NCBI GenBank assembly: GCA_903889445.1
Contig: CAISXF010000044.1
Location: 23,868-87,867 of the forward strand
From: an uncultured Pseudomonadota bacterium
GTDB lineage: Bacteria > Pseudomonadota > Gammaproteobacteria > Methylococcales > Methylomonadaceae
DNA length: 64,000 nt
Direction: 5' to 3'
Under the pieces are notes generated by a model. The model was not told where the DNA came from, ran no database searches, and saw only the letters and a list, made by a program, of their open reading frames with translations. This document shows positions 1-8,880 of the stretch, piece by piece (the stretch's first letter is position 1; every line of letters begins with the position of its first letter). The position numbers were made by a program, and so were the translations under genes.

Positions 1-615
1 GCAAGTGAAAAAAGTCGGCTCGAAAATGTGTTTGTTGATGCGTGGTGGGACGTTTTTAAAAATGTGCGGTTGCGGAATTATTACGAGGCGTATCGCCCCG
101 TTCAACCTTATGTCACGTTTCGAGATCGTTTTTATTCGGCTTACGCGCTGGGTGAACAGCAAATTTGGCGCGGCTCTGTCGAGCATCGTTTTTCGAGTGA
201 TTTACGTTATTCGGCGGGCGTTCAAGTGGCAAATCGTCCAACGGGTTACGACGGAAAAGGCGCGAATGCGAGCGTGAGTTATCAACTCAAACCGAATGTC
301 ACTTGGCAAGGCACGGTGGATTATTTAGAACTCAACAGCGGCGAATATGCGACCAGTTTTTACGTTTCGCACACGCACGCGCTGGATAGCAAAAACCGTT
401 ACAGCGTCAATTTAGCGTTTCGAGATGAAGAAAAAAGTTTATACGGCAAAAATTTTGCCACAGGCATTGAAACCGAATGGCAAACGATGATTAAAAATAA
501 TTGGATTGTCGCGGTGAAAGCCAGTTACATCAACAATTCACAACTCACTAATGAATATCTAGGCTCGATGCAACTCACTTATTATTTCGATTATTTTCAG
601 GCGAAAAAACCATGA
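1..615 (+). CDS. Outer-membrane beta-barrel protein, C-terminal part (5' end outside window)
   Basis: The frame is open from base 1, so this is the last 204 residues of a longer protein. It shows alternating short polar/aromatic strands separated by turns (for example around YSAGVQV, ASVSYQL, WIVAVKASY, MQLTYYF), the pattern of transmembrane beta-strands in outer-membrane porin-like proteins. No haem motif is present. The stop overlaps the ATG of the next gene (ATGA), so it is translated with a run of multiheme cytochromes. In MtrAB-type and other porin-cytochrome systems such a barrel sheathes a multiheme electron carrier; that role is inferred here from context only. I cannot assign it to the MtrB/PioB family without the N-terminus. 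Confidence 0.6.
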   Translation, partial: ASEKSRLENVFVDAWWDVFKNVRLRNYYEAYRPVQPYVTFRDRFYSAYALGEQQIWRGSVEHRFSSDLRYSAGVQVANRPTGYDGKGANASVSYQLKPNVTWQGTVDYLELNSGEYATSFYVSHTHALDSKNRYSVNLAFRDEEKSLYGKNFATGIETEWQTMIKNNWIVAVKASYINNSQLTNEYLGSMQLTYYFDYFQAKKP

Positions 616-1205
616 TTTGCCGAATTTTTACTATTTTTTTATTGCTGATTTTGAGCCATTCTGTTTTTGCAATTGATGCGAAAACCGATAATTCGTGGTG
701 GGAAAAACGCAATCAAAAATCGGACGTTTATTATCCGCACAACGCGCATTTAGACGTGATGAAACAAGAAGGTGACAGTTGTTTGCTGTGTCATTCTTAC
801 GCAAAATCGGATGTCGTGGATATTAAAAAATTGAAAAATTTAACTGTGATTGCGAATGAAGCGTTAAAACCGATTTGCCACAGTTGCCATGTTGATGAAC
901 AGCGTGCGCCTTGGCGTTGCGATATTTGCCACACGGATAAAGAGCGCATTCAACCGCCCGACCATAAATTTGATTACAAAAATCATCACAACGAAGCCGC
1001 GCGAGGCAATGAAAAATACTGTGAAACGTGCCACTTAGACGTGAATTTTTGCACCGATTGCCATTTGCGCCGTGACACGTCTGGCGCGGGTTATCATCCT
1101 TTAGGCTATCGAACGTTGCACGGTTTGGAAGCGCGTTTTGATTCGGCACGTTGCGGACGTTGCCACAATGAAAATTATTGCAGTGATTGCCATGCGACAC
1201 GTTAA
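612..1205 (+). CDS. Exported heptaheme c-type cytochrome
   Basis: The protein has 197 residues. A signal peptide covers about residues 1-20 (basic start, long Leu/Ile core, SVFA end). Seven canonical CxxCH motifs lie near residues 57, 89, 103, 137, 147, 181 and 190, so up to seven c-type haems would be attached in the periplasm by the Ccm system encoded downstream. The first motifs are widely spaced and the middle and last ones come in close pairs, as in small periplasmic electron carriers. It overlaps the upstream barrel gene by 4 bases and the downstream cytochrome by 14 bases, which implies one transcript and coupled translation. Its redox partner and whether it sits inside a porin are not visible from sequence. 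Confidence 0.88.
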   Translation: MICRIFTIFLLLILSHSVFAIDAKTDNSWWEKRNQKSDVYYPHNAHLDVMKQEGDSCLLCHSYAKSDVVDIKKLKNLTVIANEALKPICHSCHVDEQRAPWRCDICHTDKERIQPPDHKFDYKNHHNEAARGNEKYCETCHLDVNFCTDCHLRRDTSGAGYHPLGYRTLHGLEARFDSARCGRCHNENYCSDCHATR

Positions 1206-2196
1206 AAGTCTAATTTTGTTGATTTTGTTGATTTTTGCGCTGCCGATTCACGCGAAAATAATTTCGCAAAATGGCAGTTTGATTTTAACGCCGTCGCACG
1301 GAATGGGTAGCGCGTGGGGGAAAGCGAATTGCCAAAGTTGTCACGCGCTGCAACGGTTGCATGAATCCGTGCCGAAAACGAAAGCGATTGTGGATAAAAA
1401 GAAATTCGTCACTTGCACAGGTTGTCACGGCGATAACGGTGCGAAGAAAACCGAGCCGCAATGTTTGGTTTGTCACAATCCGCAAGATATGCCCGCGAAT
1501 CCGATGCGAACGGGCAAACATCGGCACGATTTTGATGCGTCAAAAGATTTGCCCACGACCAGTCGGCAATGCGTGGTGTGTCATGCCGCGTCGAATATGA
1601 ATGGCAAATTTGAATTGAACATTGATTTAACGATGTTTAACGATAAGCCCAAAAATACCCCCCTTTTTGAAGGGGGGCAGGGGGGATTTGCTTATAAAGA
1701 CCAAAACGAATTTTGTTTGCGTTGCCACAATCGGAATCATCAACAAGCAAATTATCCGATTATTCACGCAGGACGACGCGACCAATCCATTGCGGCTGAA
1801 GATGATTATCGAAAAATTGATAAACACGGCGTTCCAGAAGGTTTAGGCGATGGAATTTATAACGGTTTGCGCGACGGTTACGCTTATAAAACGATTGTGG
1901 ATTGTGTCGATTGCCACACGATGCACGGCACGACAAATAAAGGTTTGATTATTGACGATTCACGCAAAGGCGCGTTTTTGCTCAATTCTAAATTTCGCAA
2001 CAAACCGTACAGCGTGAAATTACTCGAAAACGATACCAATTACAGCCAACTTTGCGTGCTGTGTCACAACATGAAAGAAATCAGCGGCGAAGGTGAACGC
2101 GATACAGGCAACGGTTTAAGCGGCGTGCATTTTGATAACGGTTCGGATTGCGTGACTTGTCACAATCACGGCGAGCGCGTGCAGAAAGGCTTATGA
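1192..2196 (+). CDS. Exported octaheme c-type cytochrome
   Basis: I place the start at the ATG at 1192 (334 residues) because a clean signal peptide begins there (MRHVKS, then a Leu/Ile run, ending PIHA). An ATG further upstream in the same frame would put hydrophilic residues before the signal. Eight CxxCH motifs are present (CQSCH, CTGCH, CLVCH, CVVCH, CLRCH, CVDCH, CVLCH, CVTCH). The region after the fourth haem contains an in-frame palindromic repeat, translated as a glycine-rich insert. The gene overlaps the cytochrome genes on both sides, by 14 and 4 bases. Periplasmic or surface electron transfer is the likely role; no catalytic domain is recognisable. Confidence 0.87.
   Translation: MRHVKSLILLILLIFALPIHAKIISQNGSLILTPSHGMGSAWGKANCQSCHALQRLHESVPKTKAIVDKKKFVTCTGCHGDNGAKKTEPQCLVCHNPQDMPANPMRTGKHRHDFDASKDLPTTSRQCVVCHAASNMNGKFELNIDLTMFNDKPKNTPLFEGGQGGFAYKDQNEFCLRCHNRNHQQANYPIIHAGRRDQSIAAEDDYRKIDKHGVPEGLGDGIYNGLRDGYAYKTIVDCVDCHTMHGTTNKGLIIDDSRKGAFLLNSKFRNKPYSVKLLENDTNYSQLCVLCHNMKEISGEGERDTGNGLSGVHFDNGSDCVTCHNHGERVQKGL
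1654..1692 (+). repeat. In-frame GC-rich palindromic element, copy 1
   Basis: A block of six C, a short TTTTTGAA centre and six G, followed by a second G-run and GATTTGCT, lies inside the octaheme cytochrome gene without breaking the frame. It is read here as a Gly-rich stretch (LFEGGQGGF). Related copies occur at 15574, 29163 and 51804. Relative to its host gene this copy is in the opposite orientation to the other three. Confidence 0.8.
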
Positions 2197-3107
2197 GAAT
2201 TTTCTATTTTTTATGGCTGATTTGCAGTTTTGCCTTTGCCGACGAATCCACCGATTGGCAAACGCAATCCTATAAGCAATCAAAACATTTACCCGATTTG
2301 CATCACGCCGTTGATGTGAAATTGCTCGATGAAATGCAACCGCCAGCGGAATTTGTTTTAAAAGAAGATAGAAAAATCGGTTGTAAAACCTGTCACGGTT
2401 TAGAAAAAATCGCCGAAACGCCTTACGACAAAATTGATAAAAATGCGCCTGATTTTTTACGCAAAGACGGTTACAAAAAATTAGAAACGTTTTGTGCGAA
2501 CTGCCACGATAAAAAAGCGCATGAACGTCCAAACATTCATTTGATGCTCAACGATGACGGCACAATTAAAAAAGAAAACTGTTTGTTTTGTCACAGTGAA
2601 ATCAACGAACAGCGCGAAAAACTACGTTTATTAGTGGATACCCATTTGCGTTTGCCAGTTGAAAAAGTGTGTTTAGGTTGTCATTTGAAAACGCCGCATT
2701 TCAACGCCGTTGAACACACTGATGCGAATTTGAAAGCGTTAGAACAATCGAAAAGTTCAGCGAAAAATATGAAAGCGCGTTTGAAAAAAACAGAAGATGA
2801 ACAAGGCGTGCATTTGCCGTTATCAGAAAATGATGAAGTGCTTTGTTTAACGTGCCATTCGCCACACGCAAAAGGGGTTTTAGGTGAAAAAAATCCTGCC
2901 AGTAATCAAGTAAATGGCGATATTAAAAAAGGTGTGGAATATGAAAAACACAGTTGGAACGAAGTCATGGAAGCCGATAAACACGAGCGTTTAGGAAAAA
3001 CTGGCGATGTTTTGCCGCCTTATCAACGCCTGAAAAATGAAGTTTTACTGCGTTTGCCAGCAAAAGACGGCACGTTATGTTTGAGTTGTCATGAGTTTGA
3101 GAATTAA
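2193..3107 (+). CDS. Exported hexaheme c-type cytochrome
   Basis: The ATG at 2193 overlaps the stop of the preceding cytochrome (ATGA) and begins a short signal peptide ending in SFAFA, giving 304 residues. Six CxxCH motifs are present (CKTCH, CANCH, CLFCH, CLGCH, CLTCH, CLSCH), the last only a few residues from the C-terminus. Between the fourth and fifth motifs lies a Lys/Glu-rich, haem-free stretch that is probably helical or flexible. It is likely a periplasmic electron carrier in the same conduit as its neighbours. The next gene starts 3 bases after its stop. Family assignment beyond multiheme cytochrome is not possible by eye. Confidence 0.87.
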   Translation: MRIFYFLWLICSFAFADESTDWQTQSYKQSKHLPDLHHAVDVKLLDEMQPPAEFVLKEDRKIGCKTCHGLEKIAETPYDKIDKNAPDFLRKDGYKKLETFCANCHDKKAHERPNIHLMLNDDGTIKKENCLFCHSEINEQREKLRLLVDTHLRLPVEKVCLGCHLKTPHFNAVEHTDANLKALEQSKSSAKNMKARLKKTEDEQGVHLPLSENDEVLCLTCHSPHAKGVLGEKNPASNQVNGDIKKGVEYEKHSWNEVMEADKHERLGKTGDVLPPYQRLKNEVLLRLPAKDGTLCLSCHEFEN

Positions 3108-3110
3108 ACA

Positions 3111-4163
3111 ATGAAAAATCCCTTTAAAATAGCTTTGCAACGTTGGCGCGAAGTTCCGAAAGTTCAACGTTTTCGTTACACCACGATTTTTATTTCCTGC
3201 ATTTTGTTTTTAACACCGCTTGCGATTTTGCCGAAACTCGCGGGAAACAGCGATTTATGTGGGCGTTTGTGTATGCGACGGTTTTATTTGTATTTTCCAA
3301 ATATGTCGCTCGATGATTTTGCCACGCACGTTTCAGCGGCAATGATTGGCGTAATTGCATTCGGATTGATTTTATTGACGACATTATTTTTCGGGCGGAT
3401 TTGGTGCGGTTATTTATGTCCAGTCGGTGGATTTAGTGAATTAGTCAGCCGCTTATTAAATGACCGTTGGAAAATCGAATACCGTTGGTTGCCGCAATTT
3501 CAAATTCGTTACAGCTATTTAGGAACGTATTTAATTGTCTTGCCAGCCATTGGCGTGAGTGCGTGTACGTTGTGCAATTTTGTCACCGTGCCACGTTTAG
3601 TCGAAGCCATGTCAGGAGGCGCAGGTGGTTTAGCGTTTATTTTTTCTGCTGTGGGTTTGGTAAATTTATCGTTGCTTTTATTACTCGGATTTTTTTCAAG
3701 CAAAGGTCGAGCTTATTGCCAATTCATGTGTCCAATTGGCGCGATTGATGGCATTGTGAACAGTTTTGGCTCACGTTTTCGCAGTACGCATCGAATCCGC
3801 GTCGCAAAAGAACGTTGCACAGGTTGTAATGTTTGCGCGAGAAACTGTATGTGTGGCGCGATAAAAATGATTGATAAAGTCGCAGTCGTCGAACAATCCT
3901 CGTGCATGGATTGTCACGAATGCGTCGATGTTTGCGATTGGAACGCAATTGAATGGACAACTGCGTCACGTCATAAAGAACCTAAGCGCGTTAAAAAAGG
4001 CACAGAAATTTTCCCTGACCCCGATTGGCAAGTGATTACGTTTAAACCTCGTTTTGAACCCAAAGTCACGCCAGTTCAAACTATTTCATGGGCGCGAGTG
4101 ATTAACGCGACGATGATTTTAGGATTTTTGACCGTGTTGACAATTACGGTGGTTGTGCATTGA
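3111..4163 (+). CDS. NapH-like membrane iron-sulfur protein (polyferredoxin)
   Basis: The protein has 350 residues and several membrane segments (about residues 25-45, 75-95, 135-155, 175-200 and the last 20). Two conserved membrane-edge cysteine motifs, GRIWCGYLCPVG and GRAYCQFMCPIGA, mark the NapH/NosR/CcoG type. After them come two 4Fe-4S clusters of ferredoxin type, CTGCNVCARNC and CMDCHECVDVC. Proteins of this family pass electrons from quinol or cytoplasmic donors to periplasmic cytochromes. Lying between multiheme cytochrome genes, it is the best candidate for the inner-membrane entry point of the chain. A C-terminal membrane helix after the ferredoxin domain is less usual. The stop overlaps the next ATG by one base. 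Confidence 0.85.
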   Translation: MKNPFKIALQRWREVPKVQRFRYTTIFISCILFLTPLAILPKLAGNSDLCGRLCMRRFYLYFPNMSLDDFATHVSAAMIGVIAFGLILLTTLFFGRIWCGYLCPVGGFSELVSRLLNDRWKIEYRWLPQFQIRYSYLGTYLIVLPAIGVSACTLCNFVTVPRLVEAMSGGAGGLAFIFSAVGLVNLSLLLLLGFFSSKGRAYCQFMCPIGAIDGIVNSFGSRFRSTHRIRVAKERCTGCNVCARNCMCGAIKMIDKVAVVEQSSCMDCHECVDVCDWNAIEWTTASRHKEPKRVKKGTEIFPDPDWQVITFKPRFEPKVTPVQTISWARVINATMILGFLTVLTITVVVH

Positions 4164-5452
4164 TGAACCGTTTTAAATTTTTCTTTTTGGCGATATTGCT
4201 CATTTTCTGCAATGCCGCATTTGCTGATAAACGCCAACCTGATCCAGACGGTTGTTTTTCGTGTCACGGTTTGCCCGATTTGAAATATATTGATAAGCAA
4301 GGGCAAATTCGTTCGGCTTCGATTTTGAAATCCGATTATTACGGCTCGTTACATGGTTCGGTTCCGTGCAAAGATTGTCATCGAAAAATCACCGATTATC
4401 CTCATGAAGAAAAAGACGGTTTAGTCGATTGTGGCGAAAGTTGCCACGTCAAAGAACCTTCAAACGGCAAGGCTTTTACCCATAAAGATATTGCGAAAGA
4501 GTTTGAAAAATCGGCGCACGGCAAAGGTTTAACGAAAGATTTTGCCGCTGGAAATCGCATTCAAGAAGACACAGATTCTGCGTTGCCATCGTGTCGGCGT
4601 TGTCACGATAACGCGCCGTATATTGCCGCCGTACAAATGGACGCATTCAAAGCCGAATTTTCACACAACGACGCAGAATGCGGAACGTGTCACGAAGGCG
4701 AAGCGTGGCGCAACCAATTTAGCGGTCACATTTTGCGCCGTTACATTGGCAATCATTTGAACAAAAATGTGTCGAATAAAATTTGCATCGATTGTCACGG
4801 CAACATCGACAAAATGGCGAAAGTTGAGCAAGAAAATCCACAAACGAAAGAGAAAAAAGCGGTCAGTTTGGAGTTTATTCATTCAACCGAAAGTTACGAC
4901 AAAACCTTACACGGGCGATTATTAGCAGATGGAAATTTACACGGCGCGTCCTGTGTTGAATGCCACGCGCCAACAGGTTTGCATCATGGTATTAAACGCG
5001 ACGAAGATTCAGAATCGTCGGTGAATGCCGCGCATCTTTCGCAAACGTGCGGGCAATCGAATTGTCACAAAGATTATTCCAAAAGCGTGGCGAATAATGG
5101 CTTTTTAAATTCAGAAATGCACGGCGTAGCGACGCTCGGTTTAGGCGTTGAAACGAAAATTGAAGATGTTTTGAAACCCGATTTTGAATCGTTCAAAAAA
5201 TTGTCGATTTGGTACAAATTAGCCGCGATTTTAGGTTTGTTTTCTAGCGTATTTTTCATTGGAAACATTGCGTGGAGTATTTTTGGTGATGATAAAAAAT
5301 TGAACAAAAATAACAATAATTCGATTTTTGGCGCGGAGAAATTCCAACGCATTATCATCGGTTCAAAACCGAAAAAGAAAGAATCTTTGTGGACGAAAAT
5401 CAAACAGCGGTTTGCGAAACCTGTTGCTAAAGACGATGATAAGGCACTTTAG
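4163..5452 (+). CDS. Membrane-anchored multiheme c-type cytochrome with non-canonical haem sites
   Basis: I start at the ATG at 4163 (429 residues), where a signal peptide ending CNAAFA begins. Six canonical CxxCH motifs lie near residues 31, 69, 144, 173, 208 and 264. Two further sites are CGESCH near residue 90 (three residues between the cysteines) and CGQSNCH near residue 296 (four). CX4CH sites carry haem in some tetraheme cytochromes c3; CX3CH sites are rarer. A hydrophobic helix at about 353-373 followed by a Lys-rich tail would anchor the protein in the inner membrane with the haems outside. Next to the NapH-like gene, it may be the quinol-side cytochrome. It is the last cytochrome gene before the accessory block. 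Confidence 0.85.
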   Translation: MNRFKFFFLAILLIFCNAAFADKRQPDPDGCFSCHGLPDLKYIDKQGQIRSASILKSDYYGSLHGSVPCKDCHRKITDYPHEEKDGLVDCGESCHVKEPSNGKAFTHKDIAKEFEKSAHGKGLTKDFAAGNRIQEDTDSALPSCRRCHDNAPYIAAVQMDAFKAEFSHNDAECGTCHEGEAWRNQFSGHILRRYIGNHLNKNVSNKICIDCHGNIDKMAKVEQENPQTKEKKAVSLEFIHSTESYDKTLHGRLLADGNLHGASCVECHAPTGLHHGIKRDEDSESSVNAAHLSQTCGQSNCHKDYSKSVANNGFLNSEMHGVATLGLGVETKIEDVLKPDFESFKKLSIWYKLAAILGLFSSVFFIGNIAWSIFGDDKKLNKNNNNSIFGAEKFQRIIIGSKPKKKESLWTKIKQRFAKPVAKDDDKAL

Positions 5453-5476
5453 CTTATGCACTTTCAAGGAAAAATA

Positions 5477-8400
5477 ATGCTCAATCTGAACCAACTCCGC
5501 CAACACATTCAAGCCGCCAACTTTTCAAATCTTTTTTTGAATGAATTGGAATGGGATTATACAAATCTAACAAAGCCGATTGTTATTGGTGGTGCAACCT
5601 TAACAGCGATTGCTGAAAAACGTGGCTTTCAAATTTTTATTTGTGAAATCACCGAATTGCCAACCGTGACGGAACGCAAAACCATCGCTCAAAAAATCGG
5701 CTCGCTTTATCACGAACATTTGATTATTTATTTCAACGCCGACAAACAAATCTGGCAAATCGCCGTTAAAGAACTCAACAAACCGATTCAATATAAAGAA
5801 ATTGAATATCAAATTTCACGCGCTCCCGATTTGTTAATTTCAAAATTGCGCGGCATCTTTTTTACGTTTGATGAAGAGGAAAACATCCATTTAATCGATG
5901 TCACCGACCGCATCAATAACAGTTTCAACAGCAACACCGAAAAAACGACTAAAAAGTTTTACGACCATTTCAAAAAACAACACGCCGCGTTTATGGCATT
6001 GATTCAAGGTTTGGAAAATGCCGATAATCAACGCTGGTATGCGTCGTTAATGTTGAATCGTTTGATGTTCATTTATTTTATTCAGAAAAAAGGCTTTCTC
6101 GATAACGACGTAAATTATTTGCGCGTGAAATTAAATCAGATTCAAAAAGCCCACGGCGATAATCAATTTTATTCATTTTATCGAAACTTTTTACTCGCGT
6201 TTTTTCATGACGGTTTGGGCAAAGAACACAAAAATAATAAAGAACTCGTCGCGCTTATTGGCAACGTGCCGTATTTAAACGGCGGTTTGTTTGATGTTCA
6301 TGAACTCGAAAAAGCTAACGCCGATATTCAAATTGCCGATTCTGCTTTCACGCAATTGTTTGATTTCTTCGACCAATATCAATGGCATTTGGATAACAGC
6401 GCGAATGCCAAAGGCAACGAAATCAATCCCGACGTAATCGGTTATATTTTCGAGAAATATATCAACGACCGCGCCGCAATGGGTGCGTATTACACCAAAG
6501 AAGACATCACCGAATACATCAGCAAAAACACCATCATTCCATTTTTGTTTGACACCGTAAAAACCGAATGCGCCAACGCTTTCAAAGCCAACAGCAGTTT
6601 GTGGAATTTGTTGAAACAATCACCCGACCGTTACATTTACGATGCCGTTAAAAAAGGCTGTGACGTTTTAGATATTCCTGAAAATATCGCAATCGGCATT
6701 GATAACGTCGCGCCAAACTTGTTGGAACGTCGCAAAAATTGGAATTCTCCAACACCTGAATTATTTGGTTTGCCAACCGAAATTTGGCGCGAAACCATCG
6801 CCCGACGTGAACGCTATTTTGAACTCAAAACCAAATTGGAAAATGGCGAAATAACCGAACTCAACGATTTTATTACCCACAATTTAAACATTCGCCAATT
6901 CGCCCAAGACGCTCTCGAATTCTACGAAGGCTCGGATTTTGTCGAAGCGTTTTATAACGCCATCGTCAACATTACCGTTCTCGACCCAACCTGCGGAAGT
7001 GGCGCGTTCTTATTCGCCGCACTCAACATTTTAGAACCACTTTACGAAACCTGCATCAAACGAATGCGCGAATTTATCGACCACGCGCCACTCAATCGAT
7101 TCGCCAATTTTCGTTTGGTTATTGCCGACATCGACAAACATCAACATCCCACTTATTGGATTTACAAAAAAATTATTCTCAATAATCTTTACGGCGTGGA
7201 CATCATGCCCGAAGCCGTTGAAATCGCTAAATTACGCCTGTTTTTGAAACTCGCGGCAATGGCAGAAGCCAATTATGACAAACCCAATCTCGGTTTAGAA
7301 CCACTGCCCGATATTGATTTTAATATCCGTTGCGGCAATACGCTCATCGGTTACACCACCCATCAACAAATCAAAACCGCCATCGAATGCGACATTAACG
7401 GGCAAGTGAAAATGGTGGTCGATGATTCGATGGTTTTAATCGACGGCATGATTGAAGAATTACAAGGCGTTTTGCGCGGCTATAAAGCAAATCAATTGCT
7501 CAATAATTCCGTCGGATTGCACGCCGATAAACAAAACATTAAAGACCGTTTGGCGGAAATCAAAGAATCGTTAGATTTCTTTTTGGCGCGTGATTATGGC
7601 ATCGATAACGAAAAATTCGCCGCCTGGAAATCGTCGCATCAACCGTTTCATTGGTTCACCGAATTCTTTCATATCATCAATAACGGCGGCTTCGATGTCA
7701 TTATTGGCAATCCACCTTATGTCGAATACTCGAAAGTGAAAGGCGATTATCTGATTAAAAATTATGAAACCGAAAGCTGTGGGAATTTGTATGGTTTTGT
7801 TATGGAATTGAGCTACCGAGTTCTAAACAAAAAAGGTTTGTTTGGAATGATTATTCCAATCAGCGCATTTTCAAATAAAAGCATGGAAACGTTACAACAG
7901 TTTTTAAAAAATGTTCCATTGTCATTTATTTCAAATTTTCATCAACGTCCAGCCGCTCTTTTTGACGGGGTTTTACAACGATTATCGATATTCATCGGCT
8001 ACAAAGAACATGAAACAAAATCAGCTTTATCAACGCCAGTTTTCCGATGGAAATCAGAAACGCGGAATTTTTTGTTTTCGAGTATTTTTTATGTGGAATC
8101 AGAACAACGACAAAATAATTCGTTAAAAATAGGTTCAAGTATCGAAGTTCAGATATTAGAAAAGTATTTGAATCACAAACCGATTAGCGATTTAACTGAA
8201 AACAAAAAAATGGTTAGCGAAAACAAAATTTATTACAGAACAGCAGGCGGCGGTTATTGGGTTACGATTTTAAACAGCTCTTTTGATACAACTTCGTTAA
8301 GCAATAAAGGTGCAGCATTTCAAAGTAAATGCGATGCAAAAGTTATATCGGCGGTGTTAAATTCAAACTTTTTTTGGTGGTATTACACAATCAATTTCGA

Positions 8401-8713
8401 CCAGTTTAATTTTAAAGATTACATGATTTTTGGCTTTCAATTTAATTACCCGACGGATAAAGAACTTATTGAAAAATTGAGTAATTTATCAAACCAACTG
8501 GAAACAGAATTGTTAAAAAATTCGACTCGCTACGTTATAAACAGTAAAACGCGAGGAAGCAATGAAACGATAACGTACAACAAATTTCTGTCTAAAAACA
8601 CGATGGACGAAATAGACAAAGTGCTTGCCGCGCATTATGGCTTTACCGATGAAGAGCTGGATTTTATTATCAATTACGATATTAAATATCGCATGGGCAA
8701 AGAATTGGATTGA
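5477..8713 (+). CDS. Eco57I-like N6-adenine DNA methyltransferase (restriction-modification or defence type)
   Basis: The ATG at 5477 has an AAGGA site six bases upstream, so I prefer it over the ATG at 5456; this gives 1078 residues. The SAM-binding motif DPTCGSGAF is near residue 503 and the catalytic NPPY motif is near 745, the pair expected of an N6-adenine methylase. Upstream, GAYYTKEDITEYI is typical of the large Eco57I/type IIG and PglX-like methylases. The C-terminal 250 residues probably hold the target-recognition domain. I see no clear PD-(D/E)XK nuclease motif in the N-terminal 450 residues, so cleavage may be done by another protein, possibly the PLD-helicase at 10303. It is separated by 24 bases from the cytochrome gene upstream. 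Confidence 0.85.
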   Translation: MLNLNQLRQHIQAANFSNLFLNELEWDYTNLTKPIVIGGATLTAIAEKRGFQIFICEITELPTVTERKTIAQKIGSLYHEHLIIYFNADKQIWQIAVKELNKPIQYKEIEYQISRAPDLLISKLRGIFFTFDEEENIHLIDVTDRINNSFNSNTEKTTKKFYDHFKKQHAAFMALIQGLENADNQRWYASLMLNRLMFIYFIQKKGFLDNDVNYLRVKLNQIQKAHGDNQFYSFYRNFLLAFFHDGLGKEHKNNKELVALIGNVPYLNGGLFDVHELEKANADIQIADSAFTQLFDFFDQYQWHLDNSANAKGNEINPDVIGYIFEKYINDRAAMGAYYTKEDITEYISKNTIIPFLFDTVKTECANAFKANSSLWNLLKQSPDRYIYDAVKKGCDVLDIPENIAIGIDNVAPNLLERRKNWNSPTPELFGLPTEIWRETIARRERYFELKTKLENGEITELNDFITHNLNIRQFAQDALEFYEGSDFVEAFYNAIVNITVLDPTCGSGAFLFAALNILEPLYETCIKRMREFIDHAPLNRFANFRLVIADIDKHQHPTYWIYKKIILNNLYGVDIMPEAVEIAKLRLFLKLAAMAEANYDKPNLGLEPLPDIDFNIRCGNTLIGYTTHQQIKTAIECDINGQVKMVVDDSMVLIDGMIEELQGVLRGYKANQLLNNSVGLHADKQNIKDRLAEIKESLDFFLARDYGIDNEKFAAWKSSHQPFHWFTEFFHIINNGGFDVIIGNPPYVEYSKVKGDYLIKNYETESCGNLYGFVMELSYRVLNKKGLFGMIIPISAFSNKSMETLQQFLKNVPLSFISNFHQRPAALFDGVLQRLSIFIGYKEHETKSALSTPVFRWKSETRNFLFSSIFYVESEQRQNNSLKIGSSIEVQILEKYLNHKPISDLTENKKMVSENKIYYRTAGGGYWVTILNSSFDTTSLSNKGAAFQSKCDAKVISAVLNSNFFWWYYTINFDQFNFKDYMIFGFQFNYPTDKELIEKLSNLSNQLETELLKNSTRYVINSKTRGSNETITYNKFLSKNTMDEIDKVLAAHYGFTDEELDFIINYDIKYRMGKELD

Positions 8714-8715
8714 AT

Positions 8716-8836
8716 GTAGGGGCGTGGGTTTATCCCCGCCCTCATTACGGCATTTTATCAATTGCAAATTATCAATTATCAATTGCAAACATCCCGTAAT
8801 CAGGGCGACAGGGCGACCACAAGGGTACGCCCGTAC
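8716..8836. repeat. REPIN-like element 1 (two inverted REP hairpins)
   Basis: The element begins with GTAGGGGCGTGGG and ends with TACGCCCGTAC in inverted orientation. Each end folds into its own hairpin. Inside them, GCCCTCATTACGG and CCGTAATCAGGGC form a second nearly perfect inverted repeat around an AT-rich core with TATCAATT repeats. It lies between the methylase and the REP-associated transposase gene, and related ends occur at 9145-9287 and 33291-33376. Confidence 0.7.
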
Positions 8837-8837
8837 C

Positions 8838-8865
8838 AAATATGAAATATGAAATATGAAATATG
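8838..8865. repeat. Tandem 7-bp repeat (AAATATG x4)
   Basis: Four perfect copies of AAATATG directly follow the REPIN and precede the transposase start at 8881. This is a short microsatellite whose copy number could change by slippage. It sits where the promoter or leader of the transposase would be; an effect on expression is speculation. Confidence 0.8.
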
Positions 8866-8880
8866 TGAAATCGGAAAATT

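Noticed and set aside
1138..1191. Upstream ATG extending the octaheme cytochrome
   Set aside because: The added residues are hydrophilic and read through the haem sites of the previous gene in another frame; the signal peptide begins at 1192.
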